A DNA stretch of 64,000 nt, from the NCBI RefSeq assembly GCF_002013465.1, contig NZ_MAFC01000013.1, forward strand, positions 62,001-126,000. Direction: 5' to 3'. The position numbers were made by a program, and so were the translations under genes. Numbering within the stretch: position 1 is the first letter of the stretch; the number at the start of each line of letters is the position of its first letter. Below are positions 25,801-34,865 of this stretch, piece after piece. This stretch comes from Mycobacterium sp. D16R12 (lineage in GTDB: Bacteria; Actinomycetota; Actinomycetes; Mycobacteriales; Mycobacteriaceae). Under the pieces are notes generated by a model, which was not told the origin of the DNA, ran no database searches, and saw only the letters and a program-made list of their open reading frames with translations.

Positions 25801-28183
25801 CTGGAAGAAGGGAATGCGGCATTCGGTCTACTTCACCCATGGCACCCGTAACGCCGTGGATGCCGGATACACCACCTTCCTGGAGCTGGCGCCGAATCCT
25901 GTGGCACTCATGCAGGTTGGGCTCACCACGATGTCGTCGGGACTGCCTGACGCGCAGCTGATCGCGACTCTCGCCCGTAAAGAGGACGAGGTCGAGTCCA
26001 TGGTCAAGACCATGGCGCAGTTGTATGTGTACGGCCATAGCCTGGATCCGCGGACGCTGTTCGGCGCGGCAACCAGGTCGGCGGATTACGCGCCGATTCC
26101 TGCGACTGAGTTCAAGCGCAAGGAACATTGGCTCCCCGCGCATTTCAGTGTCGATGGCGCCACCCGGATCCCCGGTACCCATGTATCGCTGCCCGATGGC
26201 AAGCATGTGTGGGAATGGAGCCTGGCTGAGATCGCTACGGTCAATTTCCCCGAGCTGGTGAAAGCCGCTGCGGTAACGGTACTTCCGGATGCTCAGCTCA
26301 CCGCGTCCGAGCAGCGGGCGATCCCGGGCGAGGGTTCCTCGCTGGTGACTACGCTGTCTCGGCACCCGGGTGGAGCCACCGTGCAGGTGCACGCGCGCAT
26401 CGGTGAATCGTTCACCCTCGTCTACGACGCGGTGGTGTCCCGTGCCGGTCAGGGGGGCGCACTGCCGTTCGCGACCGCCGCCGGTGTCGCCACCAACGGT
26501 TCGGCGACCGTGACTGCCGCCCCCGCGCAGGCGGTCGCCGAAGACGAAGTGCCCGAAGAGATTCACGACAACCTGCTCTCCGGGGCGGGTGCGGGTGCCG
26601 ACTTCAAGAAGTGGAGCAAGGAGTCCGGCGAGCCGGTCATCGAGCGTCTGGCCGCGATCGTGTCGCTGGCCATGGGCTACGAGCCCGAGGACGTACCGCG
26701 CGAGGTGCCGTTGATCGAGCTGGGTCTGGATTCGTTGATGGCTGTGCGTATCAAGAACCGTGTCGAGTTCGACTTCGATCTGCCGCCCATTCAGCTGCAG
26801 GCCGTGCGTGATGCCAACCTGCTCGATGTCGAGCGGCTGGTTGTCTACGCGCTGGAGAACCCCGACGCCGTGCACGATCTGCACGACTACCAGCAGACCG
26901 ATGAATTCAAGGAGGCCGCGCCGACCGGCGGCGTGCTGTCCAAGGCCGATCTCGAGAAGGCACTGGAAGCCGCTCCGCAGGCCGCGGAGCCGCAACCCGT
27001 CGCCGAGAGTGCTCCCGCCGCGGAGCCTGCCGTCTCTGCGGAGACCTCTGAACTGGCCAAGGCCGCTGCCGTGATGAACCAGGAGGCCATCGCGGAGGCG
27101 CTGAATGCCGATGTGCCACCGCGTGATGCGGCTGAGCGCGTCGCCTTCGCGACGTGGGCCATCGTCACCGGTGAGTCGCCGGGCAGCATCTTCAACGCGC
27201 TGCCCAAGATCGACGACGCGACGGCCGAGAAACTCGCAGAGCGCCTTTCGCAGCGTGCCGACGGTGAGATCGACGCCGAGGAGGTCAAGCTCGCGCCGAC
27301 CATCGAGGCACTCGGTGAGGTTGTCCGCAGCCGATTGGAGGCCGGCAAGATCGATGGCTTCGTGCGGACCCTGCGACCCAGGCAAGAGGGTTCTACGACG
27401 GTCCCTGTCTTCGTGTTCCATCCGGCTGGCGGGTCGACGGTTGTCTACGAGCCGCTGCTGAAGCGTCTGCCCGAGGACACGCCGATGTTCGGTTTCGAGC
27501 GCGTCGAGGGAACCATCGAGGAGCGGGCCACCCAGTACGTGCCGAAGCTCCTGGAACTACACAAGGGCCCGTTCATCCTCGCCGGGTGGTCACTCGGTGC
27601 GGTGCTGGCGTACGCCTGCGCGGTGGGCCTCAAGGAGGCCGGTGCCGAGGTCGCGTGGGTCGGCAATATCGATGGGGTACGCCCCGGCACGCCGATCCTG
27701 ACGACCACGGAGGAGACCCGCAAGCGCTGGGACCGGTATGCGGCCTTTGCGCAGAAGACCTTCAACGTGCAGATCCCGGCCATCCCGTACGAGCAGCTCG
27801 AGGAGCTCGACGACGAGGGCCAGGTCAGGTTCGTGCTGGAGGCCGTCAAGGCGGCCGGCGTGGAGATCCCCGGCGGCATCATCGAGCACCAGCGCACGTC
27901 CTACCTGGATCAGCGGGCCATCGACACCTCAAACCCGGTGCCGTTCGACGGCCACATGACGCTGTACATGGCGGATCGGTACCACGATGACGCCATCACC
28001 TTCGAGCCCGCGTACGCGACGCGCCAGCCTGACGGCGGCTGGGGCGAGTTCGTCTCTGATCTCGAGGTGGTTTCGGTCGGTGGGGAGCACATCCAGATCA
28101 TCGACGAACCCTTCATCGCTAAGGTCGGTGCTCATATGAGTCAGGCATTGCGCTCCATCAATGCGAAGAACCAGGAAGGCTAG
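22868..28183 (+). CDS. pks13: Mycolic acid condensing polyketide synthase Pks13
   Basis: 1771 residues in one frame with the domain order ACP-KS-AT-ACP-TE. N-terminal ACP: phosphopantetheine Ser67 in GLSSRD. KS: active Cys299 in 'DTACSSS' with His in 'EAHGTGT' and 'SNFGHLES'. AT: Ser821 in GQSLGE. Second ACP: Ser1289 in 'LGLDSLMA'. TE: Ser1575 in GWSLG. An Ala/Glu/Pro-rich linker (about 1365-1400) joins ACP and TE. It condenses the meromycolyl chain from FadD32 with carboxyacyl-CoA from the AccD4 complex to an alpha-alkyl beta-keto acid, and the TE transfers this to trehalose. Corresponds to Rv3800c. Long reverse frames opposite to it are coding shadows. Confidence 0.97.
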   Translation: MTDTQQDSIPEIETEPEAPEAAAPASGTELTVAEMREWLRNWIAKATGVSPDRIDESAPMVEMGLSSRDAVAMAADIEDLTGVTLTATVAFQHPTIESLATRIVEGEPELPDAGDEDWSRDPKAATGEFDIAVIGLATRLPGDVNTPAQLWEALLEGRDAITDLPEGRWEEFTSEPRIAERVAQAATRGGYLKDIKGFDAEFFTLSKMEADNIDPQQRMALELTWEALENARIPASSLKGDSVGVYIGSSNNDYGYLSVADPTVMHPYAITGNASSIIANRVSYFFDFRGPSVAVDTACSSSLVAVHQGVKALRSGEADVVLAGGVNALITPLVTVGFDEVGGVLAPDGRIKSFSQDANGYSRSEGGGMLVLKRLSDARRDGDPIMAIIAGSAVNHDGRSNGLLAPNPDAQAEVLRKAYKDAGIDPRSVDVIEAHGTGTILGDPIEADGLGRVVGRGRDADKPALLGSAKSNFGHLESAAGAASLSKIVLALQNNKVPPSINYTGPNPYIDFDAIHLKVVDQVSDWPRYSGHAIAGVSGFGFGGANAHIVVREVLPIDLVEPTESPVPDSENDDSDADGKHAAAEADAEAGNVESVESRFNEYGEFMGGYSDGPQELPGLTDEAKRLKEEALAALSAEEPVTPVVPLFISGFLSSRKKAAAAALADWMESEEGQSYSLESIGRSLSRRNHGRSRAVVLAHDFDEAIKGLRAVAEGKQKPYVYSVDGPVTSGPVWVMAGFGAQHRKMGKSLYLRDPIFAEWIDKVDAYVQDERGYSVVELILDDSHEYGIETSNIAIFAIQIGLGEVLKAHGAKPTAVIGQSLGEPASAYFAGGLSLGDATRVICSRAHLMGEGEAMLFGDYIRLMALVEYSADELRTVFADFPDLEVCVYAAPSQTVIGGPPAQVDAIVARCEAEGKFARKLQTKGAGHTSQMDPLLGEFAAELQGIEPMTPKIGIFSTVNEGTFIRPGGDPVHDVDYWKKGMRHSVYFTHGTRNAVDAGYTTFLELAPNPVALMQVGLTTMSSGLPDAQLIATLARKEDEVESMVKTMAQLYVYGHSLDPRTLFGAATRSADYAPIPATEFKRKEHWLPAHFSVDGATRIPGTHVSLPDGKHVWEWSLAEIATVNFPELVKAAAVTVLPDAQLTASEQRAIPGEGSSLVTTLSRHPGGATVQVHARIGESFTLVYDAVVSRAGQGGALPFATAAGVATNGSATVTAAPAQAVAEDEVPEEIHDNLLSGAGAGADFKKWSKESGEPVIERLAAIVSLAMGYEPEDVPREVPLIELGLDSLMAVRIKNRVEFDFDLPPIQLQAVRDANLLDVERLVVYALENPDAVHDLHDYQQTDEFKEAAPTGGVLSKADLEKALEAAPQAAEPQPVAESAPAAEPAVSAETSELAKAAAVMNQEAIAEALNADVPPRDAAERVAFATWAIVTGESPGSIFNALPKIDDATAEKLAERLSQRADGEIDAEEVKLAPTIEALGEVVRSRLEAGKIDGFVRTLRPRQEGSTTVPVFVFHPAGGSTVVYEPLLKRLPEDTPMFGFERVEGTIEERATQYVPKLLELHKGPFILAGWSLGAVLAYACAVGLKEAGAEVAWVGNIDGVRPGTPILTTTEETRKRWDRYAAFAQKTFNVQIPAIPYEQLEELDDEGQVRFVLEAVKAAGVEIPGGIIEHQRTSYLDQRAIDTSNPVPFDGHMTLYMADRYHDDAITFEPAYATRQPDGGWGEFVSDLEVVSVGGEHIQIIDEPFIAKVGAHMSQALRSINAKNQEG

Positions 28184-28185
28184 AC

Positions 28186-29736
28186 GTGCCACCACATACA
28201 ACCGCGGAGAAGGTCGCCGACCTGCGCGAGCGCATTGCCCGCACGCAGGAGCCGGGTGACGCCAAGGCCGTCGCCAAGCGTGATGCCAAGGGCATCCCGA
28301 GCGCGCGTGCCCGCATCCACGCCCTGCTCGACAAGGGCAGCTTCCTGGAGCTCGGCGCATTCGGCCGTACCCCGGGTGATCCGAATGCGCCGTACACCGA
28401 CGGTGTGGTGACCGGACTGGGCCGCATCGACGATCGTCCGGTGGCGGTGTTCTCCCACGATCAGACGGTGTACCAGGGGAGCGTCGGCGAGATGTTCGGC
28501 CGTAAGGTCGCCAAGCTCATGGAATGGGCGGCCACCAACGGCTGCCCGGTGATCGGCATCAACGACTCGGCGGGCGCGCGCATTCAAGACACTGCCACGT
28601 CGCTGGCCTGGTACGCCGAGCTGGGCCGTCGTCACGAGATGCTGCGCGGCATGGTCCCGGAGATCTCGCTGATCTTCGGAAAGTGTGCCGGTGGTGCGGT
28701 GTACTCGCCGATCCAGACCGACCTCGTGGTCGCGGTGCGCGATCAGGGCTACATGTTCATCACCGGGCCCGACGTCATCAAGGACGTCACCGGCGAGGAT
28801 GTCACGTTCGACGAACTCGGCGGCGCGGACGTACAGGCTCAGCGTGGCAACATCCACAAGGTGGTCGAGGACGAGGCGGCGGCGTACCAGTACGTGCGCG
28901 ACTACCTGAGTTTCTTGCCTTCCAACACTTTTGACTATCCGCCGATTGTCAATCCCGGCCTGGAGCCCGAGATCACCGAGGACGATCTGTACCTCGACAC
29001 GATCATCCCGGATGCCGATAACCAGGGCTACGACATGCACGAGGTCCTGCTGCGGATCTTCGATGACGGTGACGTCTTTGAAATCGCCGACCAGCGCAGC
29101 CCGTCCATGATCACCGCGTTCGCCCGCGTCGACGGAAGCCCGGTTGGCGTCATCGCCAACCAGCCGATGCACATGTCTGGCGCGGTGGGCAACGAGGCCT
29201 CCGACAAGGCGGCAGGTTTCATCCGGTTCTGTGACTCGTTCAATCTTCCCTTGGTGTTCGTCGTCGACACCCCGGGCGCCATGCCGGGCGTGGAAGAGGA
29301 GACGAACGGCGTCATCAAGCGCGGCGGCAGGTTCTTCAATGCCGTGGTGGAGGCCGATGTGCCCAAGGTGACGATCATTACCCGCAAGGCCTACGGCGGC
29401 GGGTACGCGGTGATGGGCTCCAAGCAGCTCTCGGCCGACCTGAACTTCGCCTGGCCGACCGCACGTATCGCGGTGATCGGTGCCGAGGGTGCCGCGCAGC
29501 TGCTGGTCAAGCGATTCCCGGACCCGACTGCGCCCGAGGTGCAGAAGATTCGAGCGGACTTCATCGAGGGCTACAACAACAACCTGGCCACCCCGTGGAT
29601 TGCCGCCGAACGTGGCTATATCGATGGCGTGATCGAGCCGCATCAGACTCGGCTGCTCCTGCGTCAGTCGCTGAAGCTGTTGCGGGACAAGCAGATCAGC
29701 CGGGTCCAGCGTAAGCACGGTCTCACCCCGATCTAA
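28186..29736 (+). CDS. accD4: Acyl-CoA carboxylase carboxyltransferase subunit AccD4
   Basis: 516 residues from GTG two bases after the pks13 stop. Two crotonase-like carboxyltransferase halves are seen. The N half has 'DSAGARIQD' and the oxyanion region '[12 protein letters not shown]'. The C half has '[12 protein letters not shown]' and '[12 protein letters not shown]' (biotin and acyl-CoA sites). With AccA3, AccD5 and AccE5 it carboxylates the C24-C26 acyl-CoA that becomes the alpha branch of mycolic acid for Pks13. Cytoplasmic. Third gene of the mycolate operon, corresponding to Rv3799c. A strong terminator follows at once. Confidence 0.96.
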   Translation: MPPHTTAEKVADLRERIARTQEPGDAKAVAKRDAKGIPSARARIHALLDKGSFLELGAFGRTPGDPNAPYTDGVVTGLGRIDDRPVAVFSHDQTVYQGSVGEMFGRKVAKLMEWAATNGCPVIGINDSAGARIQDTATSLAWYAELGRRHEMLRGMVPEISLIFGKCAGGAVYSPIQTDLVVAVRDQGYMFITGPDVIKDVTGEDVTFDELGGADVQAQRGNIHKVVEDEAAAYQYVRDYLSFLPSNTFDYPPIVNPGLEPEITEDDLYLDTIIPDADNQGYDMHEVLLRIFDDGDVFEIADQRSPSMITAFARVDGSPVGVIANQPMHMSGAVGNEASDKAAGFIRFCDSFNLPLVFVVDTPGAMPGVEEETNGVIKRGGRFFNAVVEADVPKVTIITRKAYGGGYAVMGSKQLSADLNFAWPTARIAVIGAEGAAQLLVKRFPDPTAPEVQKIRADFIEGYNNNLATPWIAAERGYIDGVIEPHQTRLLLRQSLKLLRDKQISRVQRKHGLTPI

Positions 29737-29749
29737 CGATTCAACACAC

Positions 29750-29785
29750 GAAGGCCCCCGCACGCACTGCGTGTCGGGGGCCTTC
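29750..29785 (+). terminator. Terminator of the fadD32-pks13-accD4 operon
   Basis: GAAGGCCCCCG pairs with CGGGGGCCTTC around a second small stem (CACGCAC/GTG). TTCAAC and GTTGAA flank it (29740-29745, 29788-29793), so a longer stem may form. It starts 13 bases after accD4 and can act in both directions, since the next gene is convergent. Confidence 0.85.
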
Positions 29786-29797
29786 GCGTTGAAAGAG

Positions 29798-30220
29798 TCA
29801 GTCGCGCAGCACGAGGGCGCGGCTGCCCGCGTGGGCCCACACCATGGCGGCACCGATCGAGATCAGCACCGTTACCCAGGAGAACCAGGTGACATGGTTT
29901 TCCTGGACACGTGGGCCGGAGATGAAGCTGTCCTGTACCGCCGGCCAGTACGTCGGCATGAGGTGCACATATCCGAGCCCCAAAACGCTGGCGGTGCCGA
30001 CGATCACGGTGGCCTCCGGCGCATGCTTTCGGTGGCGCAGGATCATCGTCACCGCAATCGCGATAAGCACGGCGTGGGTGGCGGAGAGGTAGGTCAGGGT
30101 CTGTGGCGCCGCAGTCACGCCGCGCCGCAGGTGGTCGATGACATCGAGTGCCCAACCCGCGATGAAGGCGATGGTGGCCGCGCGCAGGAACCTGTCGGCG
30201 CGAGTGGTGAGTTCTGTCAT
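29798..30220 (-). CDS. Four-helix integral membrane protein, unknown function
   Basis: 140 residues, with four predicted membrane helices (about 12-30, 43-60, 68-87 and 113-132). An Asp-His pair 'LDVIDHLRRG' ends the first helix, and a conserved-looking loop holds 'YVHLMPTYWPAVQDSF'. I do not recognise the family. His/Asp residues close to the membrane and the neighbouring metal exporter could suggest a metal or haem role, but this is only neighbourhood. RBS GGAGGTCG precedes the ATG. A CTACTA/TAGTAG dyad lies 17 bases upstream and may be its operator. Confidence 0.75.
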   Translation of the reverse strand: MTELTTRADRFLRAATIAFIAGWALDVIDHLRRGVTAAPQTLTYLSATHAVLIAIAVTMILRHRKHAPEATVIVGTASVLGLGYVHLMPTYWPAVQDSFISGPRVQENHVTWFSWVTVLISIGAAMVWAHAGSRALVLRD

Positions 30221-30236
30221 CGCGACCTCCGTTGGT

Positions 30237-30255
30237 CTACTACAACCGATAGTAG
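30237..30255 (-). promoter_or_regulatory. CTACTA-N7-TAGTAG dyad before the four-helix membrane protein
   Basis: A 6-bp perfect inverted repeat with 7-base centre between the CDF stop and the membrane-protein start. TACTA/TAGTA half-sites are typical for BlaI/MecI/CopY-type repressors, though no such gene is in the window. Confidence 0.35.
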
Positions 30256-30259
30256 ATAC

Positions 30260-31234
30260 CTAGCCCTTGCCCGGCAAGGTGCTTTTCTCCGCGCGGTACG
30301 GCTGTCCGTGGGGGTCGAGGCAATGACTCGATGCCTCGGTGTCCTCGTGGTCGACCTGCAATGTCGTGTGGTCGATGTCGTACTCCGTATGGAGTAACCC
30401 CTCGATCTCGCGCCGTATTCCGTGACAGTCCGCGTCCGGGGCCACCAAAATATGCGCCGACACCGCGGGCTGACCGGAGGTGATCTGCCAGATGTGTAGG
30501 TCGTGCACCTCGGCGACGGACGGCAACGAGGCGAGTTGAGCTCCGATGGCATCGGGATCCAGATTGGCCGGTGCGGCTTCCAGGAAGATGCGGCCCGATT
30601 CACGTACCAGGCCCCAACCTGCCTTGAGCATCAGCGCGGCGACAACGAGCGCGGCGATGGCGTCGGCTCGGGTGAAGCCGGTCAGCCAGACGACGGCACC
30701 GGCGATGGCGGTGGCGATGAAGGCGTACAGGTCGTTGAGGATGTGCTGGAAGGCCCCCTCGACATTGAGGCTGGATCGGTTGGCCTTGCTGATGCACCAG
30801 GTGGCCGCCACGTTGACGACGATGCCCGCGAGCGCGGTGACGAATACGAGTAGTCCCGATACCTCCGGGGGAGTGATCAGGCGGCGGATGCCCTCGTAGA
30901 TGAAGAAGGCGGCGAGCAGGAACAGTGTGACGCCGTTGGCTTGTGCCGACAGGATCTCGGCACGCTTGAGTCCGTACGTGTAGCTGCCGCGGGCGGGGCG
31001 CGAGGCGAGACGAATGGCGATGAGCGCCAGCACGATCGAGGCCGCGTCGGTCAGCATGTGCCCCGCATCGGAGATGAGCGCCAGGGACTGGGCGATGAAA
31101 CCGATGACCACCTCGACGGCCATGAACCCGCCGATCAGCACCAGCGCGATGGTGAGCCATTTGCGATCGGCGTCGGCGCTCACGCCGTGGCCGTGCGAGT
31201 GTCCGGATCCGTGCTCGTGCGCGTCCGTAGCCAT
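30260..31234 (-). CDS. Cation diffusion facilitator metal exporter (CzcD/ZitB type)
   Basis: 324 residues; ATG preceded by GAAGGAG. A His-rich N-terminus (HEHGSGHSHGHG) is followed by six helices. The zinc-site residues of helix 2 are in 'SDAGHMLTDA' and those of helix 5 in 'HILNDLYAF'. A cytoplasmic metallochaperone-like domain ('IWQITSGQPAVSAHILV') forms the C-terminus. Such proteins exchange cytoplasmic Zn2+ (or Cd2+, Co2+) for protons. Divergent from a zinc-ribbon protein over a 52-bp spacer with a perfect palindrome, suggesting metal-responsive control. No ArsR/SmtB gene lies beside it. Confidence 0.9.
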   Translation of the reverse strand: MATDAHEHGSGHSHGHGVSADADRKWLTIALVLIGGFMAVEVVIGFIAQSLALISDAGHMLTDAASIVLALIAIRLASRPARGSYTYGLKRAEILSAQANGVTLFLLAAFFIYEGIRRLITPPEVSGLLVFVTALAGIVVNVAATWCISKANRSSLNVEGAFQHILNDLYAFIATAIAGAVVWLTGFTRADAIAALVVAALMLKAGWGLVRESGRIFLEAAPANLDPDAIGAQLASLPSVAEVHDLHIWQITSGQPAVSAHILVAPDADCHGIRREIEGLLHTEYDIDHTTLQVDHEDTEASSHCLDPHGQPYRAEKSTLPGKG

Positions 31235-31270
31235 GCCAGCTCCTTCTCATATAACTCATGCAAACATGTG

Positions 31271-31282
31271 CATGCTAGCATG
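31271..31282. promoter_or_regulatory. 12-bp palindrome between CDF exporter and zinc-ribbon gene
   Basis: CATGCTAGCATG is a perfect palindrome, placed 4 bases before the ATG of the zinc-ribbon gene and 36 bases before the CDF start. The surrounding ACATGTG/CATGTGT sequence adds partial symmetry. Candidate operator for a metal sensor. Confidence 0.4.
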
Positions 31283-31286
31283 TGTC

Positions 31287-31583
31287 ATGACAAACGTTCA
31301 GCCCTTGACGTGCCCCAAGTGTGAGTCGCAGATGCTGTCGACGAAGTGGTTTGGCGTGCGCACGTTCCAATGCACGGGATGTGCGGCCGTGCTGGTGGAG
31401 CAGGACAGCCTGCAGCAGTTCGTGGACGGCGCCGCCCGCTTCGGCCCGTCGGCGCACATCGACCAGGCGCCCGCGCCACAGGCGTATCCACCCCCGCCGC
31501 CACCGCAGGATTACCGCGGCATCATGGGCGGGCTGTTCGGCGGCGGTGGCGGCCACGGCAATCGTCGCCGCGGTCACCATTGA
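31287..31583 (+). CDS. Small zinc-ribbon protein (TFIIB-type) with Pro/Gly tail
   Basis: 98 residues. The N-terminal 45 residues form a zinc ribbon: CPKC at 9-12 and CTGC at 29-32, with 'STKWFGVRTFQ' between. After it comes 'EQDSLQQFVDGAARFG', then a Pro-rich stretch and a Gly/His/Arg tail (GGGGGHGNRRRGHH) that may also bind metal. The same ribbon family (zf-TFIIB) is common in bacteria, without a known role. It is divergent from the zinc exporter, so a link to zinc storage or sensing is plausible but unproven. The palindrome overlaps the place of its ribosome site, so it may be leaderless. Confidence 0.75.
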   Translation: MTNVQPLTCPKCESQMLSTKWFGVRTFQCTGCAAVLVEQDSLQQFVDGAARFGPSAHIDQAPAPQAYPPPPPPQDYRGIMGGLFGGGGGHGNRRRGHH

Positions 31584-31652
31584 TACGTCGCCCGGCGGCG
31601 TGATCAGCTAGACGACTGCGCCGGGTAGGGCGGTGACATCCTCAAGGAGCGC

Positions 31653-34600
31653 CTACGGCTTGATCCGGATCTCGTTCGGCTTCCACAGTCCGCCGTGTAC
31701 CTCGGACCCGTACTCGATCTGGGCGGGTTGGGCGTCGACGAGGGTCTCGAACTTGCGTAGCGAGCCCCAATCTCTGCCCCAGTCCTTGGACAGGTAGGTC
31801 GGCATTACATGCGCCCGCAGGAGCAGATCGGTGATCCCCAGCAGGCCGCCGTTCTCGCCGTCCTGCCAGGTGTCGGTGTCCTTGCGCTTCTGGTCGTAAT
31901 CCGGAGTGATGCGGAACTCGGGGACCTCGGTGATCCCGTACTGATGCAGCATCGGCTGCTGGCAGGGGAAGACGAGTCCCACGGTCCAGTCCATGAGCAC
32001 CGGCCGCGTGCTGCCCACATACTCCTGCAACGACTTCAGCTCGGGCACCCGAGGCGGAGTGAAGGCCAGCCAATCGCCGGGACTCAGCGATATGTCGGCC
32101 GCCACGATGCGCACGGCGGTGGCGGTGTCCGGAATATCCGAGCGGGCGAAGCGCAGATTGCGCCATGACGGTACCGGTCCCAGGTCATAGGGAGTGAGTC
32201 GTCCGGCGGGTGTGAATGTGCCGTCCGGGGCGGCCGCGCCGTACTCCAGCTGCAGTGTCTGACCGGATATTTCGCCCTTGACGTTCTTCGCGGCGATCGT
32301 TCCGGCAGCGGTGACCACGACCAGCGGATGGCTGGTATCACGGGCTGGCAGCTGATACCAGTCGGAGGTCGCCTTCGCCTGCTGTTGCGGGCCGACGCGG
32401 TAGGTGCCCACGATCGGCACCCGCGCCGGATCCAACCCGTAGGGCAGGCGCACGGTGGAGCCGTTGATGCCCGGAGTCTTGGTGCGGTCCTTGGAGTCCC
32501 AGTCGTAATCGGTGCCGGGGCGCGAGTCGTTCATCCGGATGGACTCGGCGACGATCTTGTCCGGCACCCCGTCCGGTGTGAATCCGGAGGGACTTGCGCC
32601 GCCGAGCGGGCCCAGGGGCCCAGACGGTGTGCCAATGGCCTGTAGTACACCGGCATTCGCGTCGGACTCGACGAGGACGTCATCGGCCAGCCCGCACCCA
32701 CCAGCGAGTTCACGGATGTTGGCCCAGCCGTTGGAATACGACGGGTACTGACGAACGACACCGATCGTCAGCTGACAGATAGATGTCAACACCATGAACC
32801 CGGCCGCCCAGGCCACCGGGGCGGAGGTGATGGACCTGATCACCCGGTTGTCTTCATGCCGGGGTGAGAAGTGCAGCCATGCCGCGTACGCCACGGCGAG
32901 TGCGAACAGCGCAAAAAATATTGTGCTGACGCTTATCCCGGCGATCTTGGGCATGCTGCTATTGAACGGAACGCCGAAACTCGAGACGTACCACCATCCG
33001 GCCGCGCTGGCCCAGCTCAGCGCCAGCACGAACAGGACAGTCGCTACGACCGCCATCCGGTTGCGGCTCCAGCGCAGCACATGTGGCGATACCAGCACCG
33101 TGGCCAGGGCGGCCACCGCGGCTCCCAGGGCGGCGAAGAGCCCGAAGTGGTGCACCCACTTCGTCGGTGCGAACATCAGGAAGAAGATGGTGCCGAAGAC
33201 GACACCCAGCACGCGCCAGGCCGGCCCTCGGGCGATACCGGGAACCCGCTTGCGGCGCAACAGAATGAACATCGAGATGAACAGGCAGGCGGCGATGAGC
33301 AGGAACCCGAAGCGCCGCGATACCGAGCCGTCGACCGTCGGCAGGAACATGTAGTAGTACCGCAGGTTGTCGGTGTACCACGCTTGTGCTGGGCCGATCG
33401 CGGTGCGAATCCGGGTGGCCTCGATGACCGTCGACAGGGTCTGGTCGGCGAAAATGACTGCAAGCACCACGGTTCCGGCCGCCAGCATGGGCGACACCAA
33501 CGGCCAGGTGCCCACCTGCCGGTGCTTCGTCACGATGATTCGCAGAATGGGCCGGCCACCGGCGAGCAGGGCGGCGACGGCGATCAGACCCGTCGGCTGA
33601 ATCCCCAGGGTGAACGCCGCGGTGACGATCGCGAGCGCGGCGGGGGTGAGTCGGCGAGAGGTGATGGCGCGTTCGATGAGCACCCAGGTGATCAGCGATC
33701 CGACGGCGATCTGGCCCTCGGGGCGCAGACCGTTGTTGAACGGGAACCACGATGCCAGCAGCACAAATCCAGCCGCCCAGGCCGCAGGCTTGCTGCGAGC
33801 AACAGCGGGTCCCAAGCGAGGCAACACTTCCCGGCTGATCAGCAGCCAGCAGACCAGTGAGGCGACGAGGTCGGGCAGCCGGATCCACAGGCTGATATCG
33901 CTGAACTTCGTCATGATGGCCAGCAGGTTGTAGTACCAGCCGAAGGGGTCCTCGGGGCTGCCGAACCAGCGGAAGTAGTTGGCCATGTACCCGGCGTGCT
34001 CGGCGGTACGTGCGATGCCCATCTGGTAGCCGTCGTCCGAAGACCCCGCGCCGATCACGTACCAGAGCACCAGGCTGCTCATGATGACGGCGTCGGTGAA
34101 ATCGAAACGGCGCCATCGGGTGGGGATGACCCGTTGCATGCGATGGCCGTCGGTCTGGTCGATTCGCCACAGGGCCAGCAGCGCGATGATGGTAGAGATA
34201 ACCGCGCCCACCATCGCCGCAAGCTTGAGAAGCGTTGGGCTGGAGGAGAAACGGGTGTCGATATGGGCGGTGAGGCTCAGTCCTGCCGGAGCCGGACCGG
34301 TGAGCTGGGTGAAGACCCCGACGATCTGCGGGCGCAGATTCGGATCGGGGAATCCCGACTTGAGGTCAGCGGTCTTGTCGGCCCCGTCACCGCGCAGCCC
34401 CTCGAACGTTGCGAAGGTGCCCTTGTCCGATGAGGTGATGACGATTTGCCGGCAGTCGGGTGAGGCGACCTTGGCGCGCGGGGCGGTGGCGATGACCACG
34501 TTGCGGTCGGTGATATCGACGCGTTCCTTGGAGACCTTGACGAATAGGCCTTGTAGCGCGGCCTCTTTACCTTCGGGAGGCGCGGTACCCACGATCACCG

Positions 34601-34865
34601 CGCCCTCGGCGGGGGCCGAGTTAATGACCGCGCACGGCACGATCACGGTCATGTCCATGGGCGTCTGCGCGATCAGCGGGGCGGTGACGTTGTTCAGCTG
34701 TCCCTGCTGCGGCCAGTCGAGGGTCGCGGTGGACACCTTGACCGGCAGTAACGGGATGGAGACGCTCAGCACGAACCCGAGCAGGCCGAAAACGGTTGCC
34801 GTCCAACGTGCGATATTCAGCTTGCGGGCCTCAGGGGAGGTATCTGTCACGGAATTCTGTGTCAT
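31653..34865 (-). CDS. embB: Arabinosyltransferase EmbB
   Basis: 1070 residues. GT-C enzyme of the Emb family: about 15 membrane helices, an N-terminal periplasmic jelly-roll domain (about 45-210) and a large C-terminal periplasmic carbohydrate-binding region (from about 690). The catalytic Asp pair is in 'GSSDDGY' (277-278). Right after it the ethambutol-resistance region reads Q281-M282-G283-I284, where M. tuberculosis has Ile303-Leu304-Gly305-Met306. It adds alpha-1,3 arabinofuranose branches to arabinan from decaprenylphosphoryl-arabinose, in a complex with EmbA. ATGA overlap with embA shows translational coupling. Corresponds to Rv3795. Confidence 0.96.
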   Translation of the reverse strand: MTQNSVTDTSPEARKLNIARWTATVFGLLGFVLSVSIPLLPVKVSTATLDWPQQGQLNNVTAPLIAQTPMDMTVIVPCAVINSAPAEGAVIVGTAPPEGKEAALQGLFVKVSKERVDITDRNVVIATAPRAKVASPDCRQIVITSSDKGTFATFEGLRGDGADKTADLKSGFPDPNLRPQIVGVFTQLTGPAPAGLSLTAHIDTRFSSSPTLLKLAAMVGAVISTIIALLALWRIDQTDGHRMQRVIPTRWRRFDFTDAVIMSSLVLWYVIGAGSSDDGYQMGIARTAEHAGYMANYFRWFGSPEDPFGWYYNLLAIMTKFSDISLWIRLPDLVASLVCWLLISREVLPRLGPAVARSKPAAWAAGFVLLASWFPFNNGLRPEGQIAVGSLITWVLIERAITSRRLTPAALAIVTAAFTLGIQPTGLIAVAALLAGGRPILRIIVTKHRQVGTWPLVSPMLAAGTVVLAVIFADQTLSTVIEATRIRTAIGPAQAWYTDNLRYYYMFLPTVDGSVSRRFGFLLIAACLFISMFILLRRKRVPGIARGPAWRVLGVVFGTIFFLMFAPTKWVHHFGLFAALGAAVAALATVLVSPHVLRWSRNRMAVVATVLFVLALSWASAAGWWYVSSFGVPFNSSMPKIAGISVSTIFFALFALAVAYAAWLHFSPRHEDNRVIRSITSAPVAWAAGFMVLTSICQLTIGVVRQYPSYSNGWANIRELAGGCGLADDVLVESDANAGVLQAIGTPSGPLGPLGGASPSGFTPDGVPDKIVAESIRMNDSRPGTDYDWDSKDRTKTPGINGSTVRLPYGLDPARVPIVGTYRVGPQQQAKATSDWYQLPARDTSHPLVVVTAAGTIAAKNVKGEISGQTLQLEYGAAAPDGTFTPAGRLTPYDLGPVPSWRNLRFARSDIPDTATAVRIVAADISLSPGDWLAFTPPRVPELKSLQEYVGSTRPVLMDWTVGLVFPCQQPMLHQYGITEVPEFRITPDYDQKRKDTDTWQDGENGGLLGITDLLLRAHVMPTYLSKDWGRDWGSLRKFETLVDAQPAQIEYGSEVHGGLWKPNEIRIKP

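Noticed and set aside
23222..27421. Very long minus-strand frames (581 and 795 codons) opposite pks13
   Set aside because: They have Arg/Gly/His-rich low-complexity composition and no family motifs, and lie wholly antisense to clear Pks13 domains. This is the normal third-position GC shadow of a high-GC gene.
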